Positions 39,860 to 52,834 of a stretch of DNA of 64,000 bases are shown in pieces. Where the stretch lies: the NCBI GenBank assembly GCA_014773175.1, contig VXCM01003573.1, positions 622-64,621 of the forward strand, written 5' to 3'. The translations under genes were made by a program, and so were the position numbers. Position 1 is the stretch's first letter; the number at the start of each line of letters is the position of its first letter. The DNA is from Lucifuga dentata. Taxonomy: Eukaryota > Chordata > Actinopteri > Ophidiiformes > Bythitidae. Below the pieces are notes generated by a model. The model was given only the letters and a program-made list of their open reading frames with translations. It had not been told where the DNA came from and did not search any database.

Positions 39860-41113
39860 AGGTGGCTGGACAAGTCCCGCCTCCTTTCAGTCTATCTTGC
39901 CTCCCTGGATGTTGATGCAGAGGCATCGCATTTCACCAGGATGTGCACTCTTCATTTCAGATGCTGCCTGCCGATAGGTGCTCTGTCTTGGGTAGAGGCC
40001 TAACTCACTTCTGCCTCCATCCCTCCCAGAACCAGGGAGTTGGGTTCCACTGACTCATGCATAAAAGATAAAGCAGGGGAAGGGAAACGAGTTGAGCACC
40101 ACACTGAAACAGCTCTCTCCCAGAGTGAAAGACAGCTTGTAGCCTGTAGGAAGGTCTAAGCTGCTGAGGGTTTACCAGGCACTGCTGATGCCCTGGAGGG
40201 AGAATCTGTCTTGGGGATGACATGGGTGGAGATACTGGGGTGTTACCCACTGATAGATGAGTGGCCAGTGCACTCTGGCACCTGCTTGGCATCATGGAGC
40301 TGCCTCGACGCGTGAACTGGATACGTAACCGACCCTGGAGGCCTCATGTCTGCCGGAGGGAGTTCAACCGTGAGTGGTGCGAGCGTCTGTGCATGGAATG
40401 AGAGGATTATTGGATATATGCTAATTTTGGACTACTTAATGTCATTTATGCTGCTTTGATTATTAAGAAACATGCCAATTACTCTAAATTACTGTATAAT
40501 TGATTTTTATTAGTTTGTATTTCTGTGAGATTAGTGAAATTCTGTGAAATGTCTAAACTGTCTTTTAGGCCTTTGTGTCAGTGCTTGCTGTGAACCTGAG
40601 AAGCTCTTGTGTGAAGTCATCACCGCTGCTCAAGTCAAATGCTGTTAGTGACTCCTACAGCCTGTAGACTGTAGCTGCTCTGAGAAAGCCTGTTCGTGCT
40701 TTTTTGCCATGTGTGAATCACAAATGCATCCATGCTGGTACATTGCATCATAATTTTGAACATATAAATGTTAAATGAATGAGCAGTCCCCCTGATTTGG
40801 TGATCTCAAGTGGGAATATGATTTTGTGAGCAGATTTCTTACTTCTCCCACAGTAGACTGGGTGTCCGATGAGACTGATACGGAGCATCATGATGCCATA
40901 TTTGAAATGCTGCAGTCTTGGAGAAGAAATATGCACCAGGATCTATGCAGATTTATGCCTTATGTATCTTATAAAATGTACATTGTTGAAATCTATCTCT
41001 TTGTAATGCAAGCACGCTTGTACACACAGGAAGGTGGTCAGTTACATTGTAACTTGGTCTCTGTGATCATCAGTGAATGTTTAATTGAAACAGCATCTGT
41101 GCTGATTGTGTAA
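39860..41113 (+). other. Cluster of exon-like ORFs, unassigned
   Basis: Three plus-strand segments look exon-like. At about 39863, after CCACCCTCCTCAG, the frame reads WLDKSRLLSVYLASLDVD. At 40294-40369 an ATG exon, MELPRRVNWIRNRPWRPHVC..., ends at a GTGAGT donor in phase 1. At 40854 a segment after CTTCTCCCACAG continues in phase 1 with DWVSDETDTEHHDAIFEMLQ, then SWRRNM. A TATA-like CATAAAAGATAAAG lies near 40060. Phases of the last two agree, but I recognise no family. It may be a real small gene, a decayed one, or chance. Confidence 0.25.
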
Positions 41114-41142
41114 AATCAGATTTTATAGAGAATGGATGACAG

Positions 41143-41189
41143 CATTCTATTCTATTCTATTCTATTCTATTCTATTCTATTCTATTCTA
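41143..41189 (+). repeat. (ATTCT)n pentanucleotide microsatellite
   Basis: About nine uninterrupted copies of the unit. It lies in non-coding sequence downstream of the exon-like cluster at 39.9-41.1 kb. Confidence 0.9.
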
Positions 41190-42323
41190 CTGCATATATT
41201 TCTCCACAAAGGTTTCGAGGGTTTTATTTGGCTTTGGAGTGTGCCTTCCAACAGAGATGACCTCAGTAGTTGTGAAAAGTGAATGTTAGTGAGAGAGTGA
41301 ACTTTAGCTACTATGGTAGATTAAGTATTTACTGATTAAAACTGACGTTACAATGGTTGACATTAAATGTTGCTGAGCTCAGAGGTTCAGCGCTGAGAAA
41401 AATGCAATGTTGTCCTCTATCCCATATCCTGTTATAAAGCATAGTGCCCTGGTGTGAGAGCTGTGTGTGTGTGTGTGGTCTGTCTGGTACTGAAGAAAGT
41501 GTATGAGTGTGTGTGTGTGTGTGTGTGTGATGAACTAGCTAATTGAGTACATACAGCCTGTGTGGCAGGTGGGGGGTGGGGNGTTGCTGATCCACTAAGT
41601 GGTTATGACAGGGGAAAGAGGCTAGAACTGCTGATGCTTTTAAGGGAGAGCGTCCAACGTAAGAATTCAATTTGTCTGGGTGGCATTTGATCAATGTTCT
41701 TTAATGGAGACACTGAAACCCATTACAGCTTCACAGGTGGTTTTCTGACAAAGGCTGAAGCTCGACTGTACATTTAGTGACGGAAGGAGGAAACACTTTG
41801 GTAATGACAAAACACTTTGCTACGATGAATATATGCACTGCGTAATAGTACAACTATGTATAGTAGTTTTCAAGACCGCTTGATAAAAATAGGAAAGCTT
41901 CACACTGAATCTGAAATGGCAACTCAGCTAAAACAGGAAGGTGCAGAATATTGCAGTTAAAGGTCATGGTGTGACATCATAAATAACCACAATAACCCTG
42001 TCACCAGCCAGCAGGACATACTCCGACTCCTCAGAATGCTTTAATGCCAGAATACAAATCACTAGGAAGCTATTTGCTGCCTTTGATAAAGCTTTGTTGT
42101 TGTGATTGTGCAGACAAACTGCAGCTGGACTAAAGATACATACTGCTGATTGTTTATTATTTTGTGTTCATTGCACCTGTTCAGTTTATTGCTTGGAGGG
42201 CCCGCCTCTTTTCATTAAAGTTGAATACCTGGCTATGTAAATAATGACCAGTTTCAAATATATCCACTGATTATCTTAGGAGTATTCAAGCATGATTGTA
42301 TTGTACAAACGAAGAAACTTCAA

Positions 42324-42405
42324 AGGCATGAATGGGAATCAAACTCATGAGCTTTGGTTTGTGAGACCAGTGCTACTTGACTACCACATTTGCAAAGTAT
42401 CACCA
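42324..42405 (-). mobile_element. tRNA-like SINE head or tRNA pseudogene
   Basis: On the minus strand the sequence reads TGGTAGTCAAGTAGCACTGG, then about 25 bases later CATGAGTTTGATTCCCAT, matching tRNA A and B boxes. The cloverleaf is not well kept, so I call it a SINE head or decayed tRNA copy and not a functional tRNA gene. Confidence 0.5.
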
Positions 42406-44769
42406 CTTCTTTAGAATTTATTTGCTCTAAAATGTGATCATTTTGATGTAAAAGTGTGTGCTTCCAGTAATCACCAGTAGGGGGCCTCCATAGTCTGATA
42501 ATGTAATGAAAGCCTTCTTTTCAGCTCATCACAGATACAGTACGTTCGTCTCCTGACCACTAAAGGAAGTTAAGCAGTAAGAAGATTGCACTCCTTTACA
42601 CTCAGCAGTGTTTTAGCGTCTTTATGATGATGAAATATGTCTTTTCCTCTTCTTCCTGTTTTTTAAATCACCTAAGGGCTACCCAAAGGATCATCATATT
42701 GATTTCATGAAAAATGAAGAGATATTATGATCTGATGAAACAGATGCATCCACATTGAGGACCTGCACAGCCACAGTCATATCCTAAATTAATTATCTCT
42801 CAGACTGTCGTCTTACTTTAAAGCTGGATGATAGCTGGATAATAGCTGGATTATGCATCAGTGGAGGAAGTAAGAAAAGAAACGCACTCCTCCAGATTGT
42901 GTTATTTATTTTGCTGACCTCCCTGTCTCATGCACTTGTTTTCTTTCCTCCTTCATCCTTCTTTTCACCTCTGCCCCCCATGCATTTTCCTTATTGCTTT
43001 TTTCTCCTCTCCTCCTCTCATCTCTTTTTTTCATACTGTCCTGCAATACCCCCACCCCCAATTTCTCTCCTGCCTCCCTCCACATCTTGCTATTATCTCT
43101 CCCTGCCTTGTCTCCTCTCTACACTCCTTTCTGTCTAACCAGATTAGCAATAGTGCTCGCTCTCTGAAAATCTTCCCACTCCATAGCAACGCGCCTCCTC
43201 ACTACTGTAGCTCCTGCTGCCTCTGATGCAGAAGGCGGCGTTGGGATGTAAAACTACATCAGTGCAGATTACGCATCGCCTCAGCTTTTTTTCCCCCCCA
43301 GTTCTCAGCTGTAGCTGAAATTGATTCTCTCTCTCTTTCTGCTCATTCATATTTTGATGCCTTCATCCTCCGTTTCATGCTGTTTCTTATTTTCACACAA
43401 GTTCCTCTTTTGACTATTTCTCTGTTCCCTTTCTCACCCTGAAAAGAGTTCAGTTCCCAGGATTTCAAGCTTGGAGGGCATGAGTGTGTCGACTCGTGAT
43501 GGCCGTTTCTCTGTAATTTCACAGAATAATGTCAACAAGCAGGGCTGCTGCGTGGGCTGCTTATGAACACAGAGAGAAAGACTAATGGAGAGGGAGAAAG
43601 ATGAGGAGAGAGTGAAGCTCAAGTTCTCGTTCTATCTGTTTTTAAAATGGAAATATGTCTATGTTTTCATGCATCATTTGTAGCACAGATGTTAAATTTT
43701 ATGTTGTACCCTATGCAAATATACAGTATTATGGGGAGGGAAAAAAACAGCAAACCCACAATAAGACATTGAATATCATCTAGCTGTGGGGCCAAAATCT
43801 GACCTCTGACCTCCCTATATGAGACAGACAGAGAAGAAAATCTCTTCTTTAGAATTCAGCGAAGAGTCATGTTTTTATTCTGGAAGCAATCAAAGATAAA
43901 TCTAACCTTGTCCTCTTGCTGTTTTTTTTTTTTTCTNTTTTTTTTTTTTTTCTATAAACCTGTAAGAAATGGTGATAAAATAAGTAAACAAGGCTGCATT
44001 TTTTATTTTTTGTTCAGCAATGACCTGCACCTGGACGAACATAAATATTCCACTGCAGCAGAACAATCTACTTGGATTGATATTAAAGAATAGAAACGAT
44101 AATGCTGATCTGAGGCAGTGGTTTGAGAAAAAGCAAAAATAGAATATTAAAACCCAAATCCAGTGCCCTCTGTCTTTTCTCAGTAACCACTGGCTCTGTT
44201 TCTTCTCCCTATCAGAATGCATATGAGGTTTTGTCTCTGGATTTATAGAATTTAAAATGCCAGATTGTCATTTGTAGGCTGTTGGGTTTTCAGAGATGCT
44301 GCTGCGTACACGAAAAGAATCACAGCATTGTCATCACCATTCCAGTCTGTTCATTCAAATACAAATGAGACGTTCTTGCTGAATACCGTAAAGCTGACTG
44401 GTCAAACTTTTTTGCCAATTCACAGAGAATCCAAGCCAAGGCTGAAAGATTTGGCAACCCCTGAGTATATGGCAGCATGATAGCTCATGAGCTCATGTCA
44501 CTGGGTTTGGTCCGGGTTGCCAGTTTCTTCTTTGTGCTTCTCAGTAGAGCTCCTGGGTTTTCATGGTGGTCAGGATGTGGCTTTAGTGAGTGTCCACTGT
44601 GCTCAGTAACATAATTGTGTGTGTGTGAGAGAGTGTGTGTGTGTGTGTGTGTGTGTGTGAGATGCTGGCCTTAGTTAAATGCATGCTGGCTGTGCTGAGG
44701 AGAAGAAACATTCAAATGCTAATGAACCTGAAAGAAGTTTTTTGCTTTGACTCTCTAATGCTGTGGAAG

Positions 44770-44823
<54 letters not shown>

Positions 44824-44928
44824 CCCATCTTGTCATCCCTCTTAGAATGAGAGAAAGGCCCTGGGTGGAAGGACGAGAGCAGGAAAGGTAGCAGAAAAGA
44901 GAAAGTGTCCAAAAGGGTGTTTTTTCCC

Positions 44929-44963
<35 letters not shown>

Positions 44964-45075
44964 GCTCTCTCTCTCCACCCTCTTCCCAGCTGTGACACCC
45001 ATATTTGTTATCATGGCACATGTACACTCTATATTCTCTTGCTTAAGCCGCAGTGAAATACAGCTGCAATAGCCA

Positions 45076-45107
<32 letters not shown>

Positions 45108-47433
45108 NTTTTTTTTTTTTTTTTTAACACACTATTACCCAACCTTCCTTCCCTCCCCACGCTACATTTCTCAGAAACTGGGTTGGGTAAGATTCTCTCT
45201 TCCTGATCTCTTGGTAGAATTTGATTAGATATATAAAACTCATCCTAAAACTCCTGCCTGTTGACTCCAGGAATTGCTCAACATGCCTACTCCATGTAAA
45301 CAGCCAACCGTTAGGCCACGCTTCAGCAAAGTGGGTGTGTGCCATTCATGCAGCGCCTCAACATGTCATCCAGTCCTGTGGATTTATATCAGTGGGTGCT
45401 GCTGCCCGTCCTGCAGTACATCACCTCAGCTGCCCAATTCCTGCTTTCAAAAGTTAACTTCCCCATTCTGCGGCAAGTAGGTGTTGGTGTAATGTAAACT
45501 GGAGTTCACCGTGATGTTGGGTGGCGTGGGAAAGGAAACTATGGCTTTCTGAGCTCTCGCCACCCTGCTGCCCCACCCTGCTACTGTCCTCTTCATCTGG
45601 TTTCTGAATCCTCCCATCCGTAAAATGGTTCCTTCTTAAAAATAGTACAACTAATGCAATATCTGATAAACTGCTTGGGGCTGAGATTTTTGACTTGCAG
45701 AAATTTGCTCAGTCATGAGATACCAGCTGATTTCTTTTAGGTATTCGTAAAAACTTAAAATCCAAAGATCAAGCAAGAGGTTGTGGCAGTGGCTTATTAA
45801 GGTACCTAAAAAAACCTAAAAACAAGGCACATTCAATTTGTAAAGCATCCATCATGAATACTGTAAGTGCTCTCAACTATTAATGATTCTTAGATGAAAC
45901 TTTTGTATTGAGCAGATTAAGCCTGTTTAAATATGATCAGTGATGGAAAAAGTATTCAAATCCTTTACTTAAGGAAAAGTAATAATACCCTAATAGAAAA
46001 GTCCTACTTTCAAAAATTTTACTTGCATAAAAGTAAACAAGTATTGGCTATAAACTTTACCCAAATATCAAAAATACAAGTATTCAGAGTGTTATGAAAA
46101 TCCAAATTCCCAAAATTGGTAAATCAGTTTTACAGATTTTCCTGCTTTTGGGTGAGTTTATGGGTTTATAGCTCCCCTACAGATTATGTAACTTCTCTAA
46201 AACTTTTTTTAGAAAGATTTTAGGCCTTATTTTGTCATCAAGCTGAAGTTTTTAAGAGTTCATTAAAAGATGAAACTTTGGAGATACAGGATTTTTACCT
46301 GACAAAAATGAACTTTATTTCATGTTGAATAATCTGAATCGGTTATGTGACGACTGACATGTTAGATAGATGTAGTGGGGTAAAAAAATATTTCTCAAAT
46401 GTACTGGAAGTTAAGTTGAAAGTCCTCTAAAGTGAATATATTCAAGTAATACACACATATCTCAAAATTGAACTTAAATACTAAAGTTTCAGTTAGTTTT
46501 TCAGTGAATCTGATAGTGAGGGTTACAGGGTCTGCTGATTGATTTGGTCTGGTGTTCAGTCGTGTGTTATCTCTTCTTTCCAGGTGTTACCCAGCAGTAG
46601 AAGGGCACAACACGGGCACCGCCGTCTCTGCGGTGCCAGTCTGCACAGCTGGCGTGCTGCGGCTGTGTTGCTGCCATTGTTTGATGCCCTCTGTGCACTC
46701 TGGGAAAGAAAGAGAAAAGGAAAGAGTGAATGAAGCAGAGAAAGGGATCCAATTGTAGAAGACAAAATATAATAGGGGCAGGGAGAGACGGGGAAGGAGA
46801 GAGCATAAAAATAGAAATTGGTGGCGGCGCAGAGGGAACACTGACAAGGAGGTGTCTGCTGGGATTATCCTTTAACATAATGCACCACAGAGTGAGGACA
46901 TACAACCATATAAAGATGAAAGGATATCGATATTCCTACAGTAGGTATTTTTATGGGTTGTTATAACTTCTACTGCAGGGTTACTTTTGGTTTATTACCA
47001 TCAGAACTCTGCATACAGGCTGTGTGTTTGCTCAGGTGGAGGTTTGGTTTATGGGTTTTGCCTGAATGCTGTGACAGTTGATGCTGTTAAAGATTTCCAG
47101 CTCAGGCCTGGTTTGCATTTTCATCTGCTCTTTCATGCTCTTCTTTGTGCAGACTCATTTTCAGGTGAAATATATTTGATTCCACATATTCATGAGGTAA
47201 TTCAGCCAGCAGTTCACACTGATTGCATTAGCTCTTAGTTCAGCAGCAGCTCTTAGTTTCATTCATTAGAAACATTTCTTGTATCTAGGGGTGTAGAGAT
47301 TTAATGCTATAACATGTAGATTTGATTCTTTCTTACCCATGATCCAGTTCAGTTCCTTCTAAAAATATAAATCAGAGAAAATAAAGTGTTTCAGTCAACA
47401 ATCTAACTTTAACAACCATTGCATCTACCTAAA

Positions 47434-48760
47434 TAGTCCTCAAACTATGGTACGTATACCATCGGTGGTACTTGAAGTGCCTCCTGTTGGTATGCCAGAA
47501 TATTCTGGAAATTTCTGAAGAGACTGGAAACAACTGAAATGTATGGAAATTCAGTTATTGTGGTGAATTATTCTCTAATAAAATTGGCTTCGTTAAGAAA
47601 TAGTTTTAAAGTTCAATTCTTTTTATTTGAGAATTAGACTTTTTGTACACTATGTACTGCAGTTCTAGGTGGTGAGGTGTGCCGTAGGTGTGACAGAGGA
47701 GTTCAAGGTGGAAGTGGGACTACACCAAGGATCAGCTCTGAGCCCCTTCTTGTTTGCTGTAGTGATGGACAGGCTGACAGATGAGGTTAGACAAGAATCC
47801 CCTTGGACTATGATGTTTGCAGATGACATTGTGATCTGTAGTGAGAGCAGGGAGCAGGTGGAGGAAAACCTAGAGAGGTGGAGATATGCCCTGGAAAGGA
47901 GAGGAATGAAGGTTAGCCGCAGCAAGACAGAATACATGGCTGTGAATGAGAGGGACTCAAGTGGAATGGTGAGGTTACAGGGAATAGAGATAAAGAAGGT
48001 GGAGGATTTTAAGTACTTAGGGTCCACAGTCCAGAGCAATGGAGAGTGTGGAAAAGAGGTGAAGAAACGTGTGCAAGCAGGTTGGAATGGGTGGAGAAAA
48101 GTGTCAGGTGTGATGTGTGACAAAAGAGTCTCGGCAAGAATGAAAGGAAAGGTGTACAAAACGGTGGTGAGACCAGCGATGTTGTATGGCTTAGAGACAG
48201 TGGCACTGAGGAAAAGACAGGAGGCAGAGCTAGAGGTAGCAGAGACTAAAATGCTGAGGTTCTCTTTGGGAGTGACGAGGATGGATAGGATCAGGAACGA
48301 GTACATCAGAGGGACAGCGCATGTTAGATGTTTTGGAGATAAAGTCAGAGAGGCCAGACTGAGATGGTTTGGACATGTACAGAGGAGGGATAGTGAACAT
48401 ATCGGTAGAAGGATGCTGAGGTTGGAACTGCCAGGCAGGAGGCCTAGAGGAAGACCAAAGAGGAGATTTATGGATGTAGTGAAAGAGGACATGAAGTTAG
48501 TTGGTGTGAGAGAAGAGGAGGCAGAGGATAGGGTTAGATGGAGGCAGATGATTCGCTGTGGTGACCCCTGAAGGGAAAAGCCGAAAGGAAAAGAAGAAGG
48601 TACTGCAGTTCTAGGTGGGTGTTAATAAGTTTTGTGTGCTCATACTGTAAACTTCTCAATGTTAGTACAGCACATATACACACAAGGTTTTTCCGCTGGT
48701 TTTTGGTTGTTTTGCTCAGAGGTGGTACATGGTTCACATATTTTTGAGAACCGCTGTTCT
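47434..48760. mobile_element. Older hAT-like non-autonomous element, split by the LINE
   Basis: The left end reads AGTCCTCAAACTATGGTA and the right end TTTTTGAGAACCGCTGTT, inverted relative to each other and of a form common in fish hAT-type elements. The LINE at 47673-48599 sits inside it. A related copy in opposite orientation lies at about 53700-54013, ending CCACAGTTTGAGAACGACAG. No transposase is present. The class assignment is inferred from the ends only. Confidence 0.5.
47673..48599 (+). mobile_element. 5'-truncated RTE-like LINE, reverse-transcriptase C-terminal part
   Basis: One open frame runs to the TGA at 48569-48571 without frameshift. It encodes about 300 residues of a non-LTR retrotransposon reverse transcriptase: HQGSALSPFLFAVVMDRL, then the catalytic FADDIVIC (motif C), a thumb region with FKYLGS, and a C-terminal Arg-rich tail. 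The ORF enters directly from the flanking repeat, so it has no genuine start and is 5' truncated. A perfect 19-bp duplication, GTACTGCAGTTCTAGGTGG, flanks it at 47654-47672 and 48600-48618. The 3' end is short and A/G-rich. The intact frame and perfect duplication suggest a recent insertion. RTE clade is my best assignment. Confidence 0.88.
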
Positions 48761-51250
48761 GGGGTTCTTGGGTAAACTTTAACTTTAAGCGACAGTATTT
48801 CAATATGTTATATTTTCAACAGCTTCACCTGGGATTCACTCTATCCTGTTAAGCTCTGCAGAATGGAAAGCTCAAATATATTTTCTGTATTCCACCAGGA
48901 TGAACTAGTACCTTCAGTACCTCTTAGCTGTGTGAACAGTTAGAAGTATTTCAAAGAAAAAACACACTATTGTATTCTGTTTGTACCGATGCATGATGAT
49001 GCATTGGTGTTGTTTACACCCCTAGGTCACAGATTTTGATTAACAGTGTTTACTGTGTGTCTTTGTTGTATTTGTGACTAAATGTCCTAAACTGTGAAAC
49101 AAGATTTACTCTCCTGCTCTGTTTGCTCAGTTTCTACAAATAGAAACGTCTTGATTGTCATGAAATTGCTTGTATAATGGAGCGTGAGAACAGTGTGTGT
49201 GTGTGTGTGTGTGTGGNGTTACATTATGGTCATCTTCCATTGGACGCATGCAGCGATAGCACATGCACACTAACTCACGTGCACCATAAACGAATCAGAA
49301 AGTACCAGAGCAAATTGGATTTACCATGCAATGCCCTCATTATTGTTACCAGGGTAACCAGGCATCCCTTCACAGTCATCCCATTTTGTCATCCTTTGAG
49401 TGAGAGAAAGAGGCAGAGGCCTGAGAGCAGGGAAGGCAGCAGAGAAGATGTCTAAAATGGTCCAAGTTCCCCCTTGACTTCCCCCATGTCTCTCTCTCTC
49501 TCCCTCTAAAGTAAACCAATGCCTGTGTATCATGCTGAAATTAAGAGCTTTGTTGAGTACTGTTCCCGAATCTGTCCTCTAGGCTTTGGCTGATGACATA
49601 TGATTGCAAAACACACTTGCTCAACTTCCCTGTACTCGGAAATCCTCTTTCCGTGGTCTTTTATGAATTGGCTTTTTGTGTAGCAACAGCATCCTGTTGC
49701 TATGTGTGCATGTGCTGCTTCTCGTTATTCATGCTTTGGATTTCAGTTATTTTATTGCTTGTCTGGATGCTTTTTTAATTGTTGTTTTTCTGTAACTGTC
49801 AATGTTATGATCGTAGTAGCATCAGTGATCAAGCATTATAAAAGGGTTAGGGTGAAATTACGATTCACCAGGCATTGATCGCACAATCCGACATGCATCA
49901 GACTTGATATCAGTCTATATTAGCAATCTTGCACAATGTTGACATGCAATGATACGATCGCTGTTATTGCACAGTTTGCAGGAGTCTTTATTCTCTCCGT
50001 CTTTATGTCAGTAGAAGTGTAGCATCTGTACATGAAGCTAAATCCTTGCAAATTAGCCATTCACCATAGAATTAGCCTCGATGCTACTGAGTTGTTACTT
50101 CCACATTAATAACTGATATTTTAGGCCGCAGTAACAGGCGGCACATTGATGCATATTATCAGGGCCAGAGGAGCGAGTGTGTGTAGGAGGCTGCAGCCTC
50201 CTATTCAGCAGCCTGGGATACTCATCATCTGGCTCAATTCAGATGCCAAAGAGCTCCATTGTTTGACCCCATTCAAACAACGCCATTGTACAGAGTGGGT
50301 CTGATTGTGTTGCTATTTGCAATGTCGGTGTAACAACCGCCTGCGTTTGCGTGCTACTGTGTGTACTAGTTGTCTGTGTTGTGTTGTGCTATTGTGTGTA
50401 TTCAGTATTATTATATGGACGTGCGTGCATGTGTGTGTGTGTGTGTGTGTGTGGTATTGTGGATTTGCATCCCTGCAGCATGCATCTGCATATCCTGAAG
50501 CAGGGGTTGGTTGTGGTTGGGGGGGNGGGGGGGGGGTGACAACAATGTGTACCCAGTCATTGAAATGCAGCAGAGTGAGTACAGCCCAAACGTGACTTCA
50601 TTTTTTGGCACTGCTTGTAAAGTGTGTGTGTCCTGTTTGCGAGGACAAATAGTTGTTAAATCAGTGCCTGGATTTAGAATTTTATGGAAATGCATTCTCA
50701 GGACACACCATGTTTGTTGTGGATAATGTAAATTTGGGCGTAATCTTAGAAATGTTTTGCACATAAATCATGATGTAATGGTTTTAACAGATGGGAGTGG
50801 AATATATCGCCATAAGATCATGGGCTCACTTAGATAACAGTGTTTGTTACACTTTCTAACTTAATTTGCTGTTGCTGGAGGAAATGTGGCTCTTTCACAC
50901 AAATCATTGAGTTTATTTTCAGCTGCTTCAAAGGCTGAAGCTCTTCCTTCAGTCATTTTAAACTACAAAAACTGTTTTTATCATGTACCATCTCAGATCT
51001 GTGAGCTTTTGTCCCAGCTTTTCATGGTGGCAGCAGGGTGTTTTCTCAGCCAGTCTGTGCCATGTGCTTCACACTGCTGAGTCCCACCCTGTTCTCTGAA
51101 AAACACACTCCAATAGCCCTGCCCTCAGTGTGTGTGTGTGTTTGTTTGCATCATTCTCTTGCTTAACTCTGTTACATGACAAGGCTCCTTTACCACTTGT
51201 GGGATAAAACAATACAGTTATGCAACTGAGCACGGATCTACTCACATACA

Positions 51251-51982
51251 TTAAAGGACCATACCAGCCATTTCAGCCTAATATATTAAATTTTCATGCA
51301 TGTACTGTTACTGACAATCATTTCCCAAAGCATACTACTGGAACGGTGAATTTAAAAAAAAAAAAAAAAATTCTATATTTTCCAGTTGGCCATTGATTTC
51401 AGTTAATTCTGGTATGCTATTAAAATCAACTTGTTGATAATTGAAACTTTATTGGGATAGGTAATCCATCATCGCAAATAAGATGTGTATTCAGGGTTTT
51501 TTCGAAGTTACCGTAATTTTAACATTTAAATGCAATAAAACATCTGAAAATGCTTCCTAGTGGTGCATTCAAATGCTGTAGTGAAGAACTGACAACAGAA
51601 AGAATTTTCAGATCACTCTGGCTTTATTGCACTTTATTGCGCTAAAATTACATAACTTCGGGGAAAAAAACCTGAACACACGTCTTGTTAACAATGATGG
51701 ATTACCTATCCCAAGAATGTTTCAAGTATCAACAAGTTGATTTTAATAGTGTACCAGAATGAACTGAAACCAGTGGTGGTCTGGAAGGTAGGAAAAACAT
51801 TTTTTATTCACCTTTCTATTAGTATGCTTTGGGAAATGATTGTCAGTGACATTACATGTATGAAAATTTAATATATTAGGCTCAAANTAGTATGCTTTGG
51901 GAAATGATTGTCAGTGACATTACATGTATGAAAATTTAATATATTAGGCTCAAACATGCAAAATAGCGGTATGGTCCTTTAA
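51251..51982. mobile_element. TTAA-ended inverted-repeat DNA element, copy 2
   Basis: The ends are TTAAAGGACCATACC and GGTATGGTCCTTTAA. The inverted repeats extend about 115 bp with high similarity, so the single strand could fold into one long hairpin. About 67 bp is present twice around the N at 51887, probably an assembly duplication. The true length is then about 665 bp. The central block shared with copies 1 and 3 contains ATCAACAAGTTGATTTTAAT. Confidence 0.85.
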
Positions 51983-52029
51983 CATGAATAAAAGAGCATA
52001 TATGAATAAATTTGCTTGTTCATATGCAC

Positions 52030-52061
<32 letters not shown>

Positions 52062-52309
52062 TCATTATTGTTCAGGTGAACCATCAACTGTACTTGGTGA
52101 ATTGTTCATAACCTGGGGTCAGGACCCTGCAGGGGGTCACAAAACCAAGAGAATTTATGGAGCAGATCACGACATTTTGAAAAATAAGCCAATCATGCAA
52201 AAGATGGTCAAAGATGGTAAGTAAAAATAATTTAAGGTCAGCGTTAACATTTTTATAGGTTAATAGTTACAGGAATTTGTTTTGTTCTTTGGTACGAGCA
52301 TCATCATTG

Positions 52310-52349
<40 letters not shown>

Positions 52350-52834
52350 GTGCATCTGTACTACATAAGAGCATGCAAACACATAAGCACACACTGACAC
52401 ACACATAACCAAACACCTAACCATAGCATCTTCTGCCACGATACACTTTAATGACCTCAGCCAAATTTGGAATCTTCTCATCCTGTAAAGTTGTAAACAT
52501 CACAACAAACTGCACATTTACACATGTATCTGACCTCTCTGTTTCAGTCCTTACACATGCTGATAGCTGTTATTTGCATGTGAGCTGCCTGGACTTGTCT
52601 CAGTGAAAATGAGTTTAACTCCGTCTGTCCCCTGAGCTTTGCCTTACAGGGAAGCAGCCTCAGGGGACAGGAAGTCTGAGGGAAAAGTGATAATGAAATG
52701 ACTCAAGGCCTACTTTCTATTTTGGTTGGGGATTGGTTCGTCTAAATGGGGTGTGAGTCAGGGAAACTGAGAGTCAGTGTGAGAAACAGGAAGAAATTCT
52801 CCTTCTGGATGCTTTTGTGACTTTTCTATTAACA

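Larger units (their letters stand above)
41114..47430. other. Non-coding, repeat-bearing interval
   Basis: No gene is recognised. Contents: (ATTCT)n at 41143-41189, (GT)n at 41505-41529 and 44627-44658, pyrimidine-rich DNA at 42930-43140, (CT)n at 44771-44819 and 44932-44962, N-interrupted poly-T at 43922-43951 and 45078-45125, and a GC-rich patch at 46590-46690 following an acceptor-like CTTTCCAG, of unknown meaning. Confidence 0.65.

Noticed and set aside
46590..46690. GC-rich patch after an acceptor-like CTTTCCAG, with an ATGGCA on the minus strand
   Set aside because: No consistent exon on either strand and no recognised peptide.
47665..48492. 275-codon open frame on the minus strand
   Set aside because: It is the antisense shadow of the LINE reverse-transcriptase frame, which carries the recognisable motifs.
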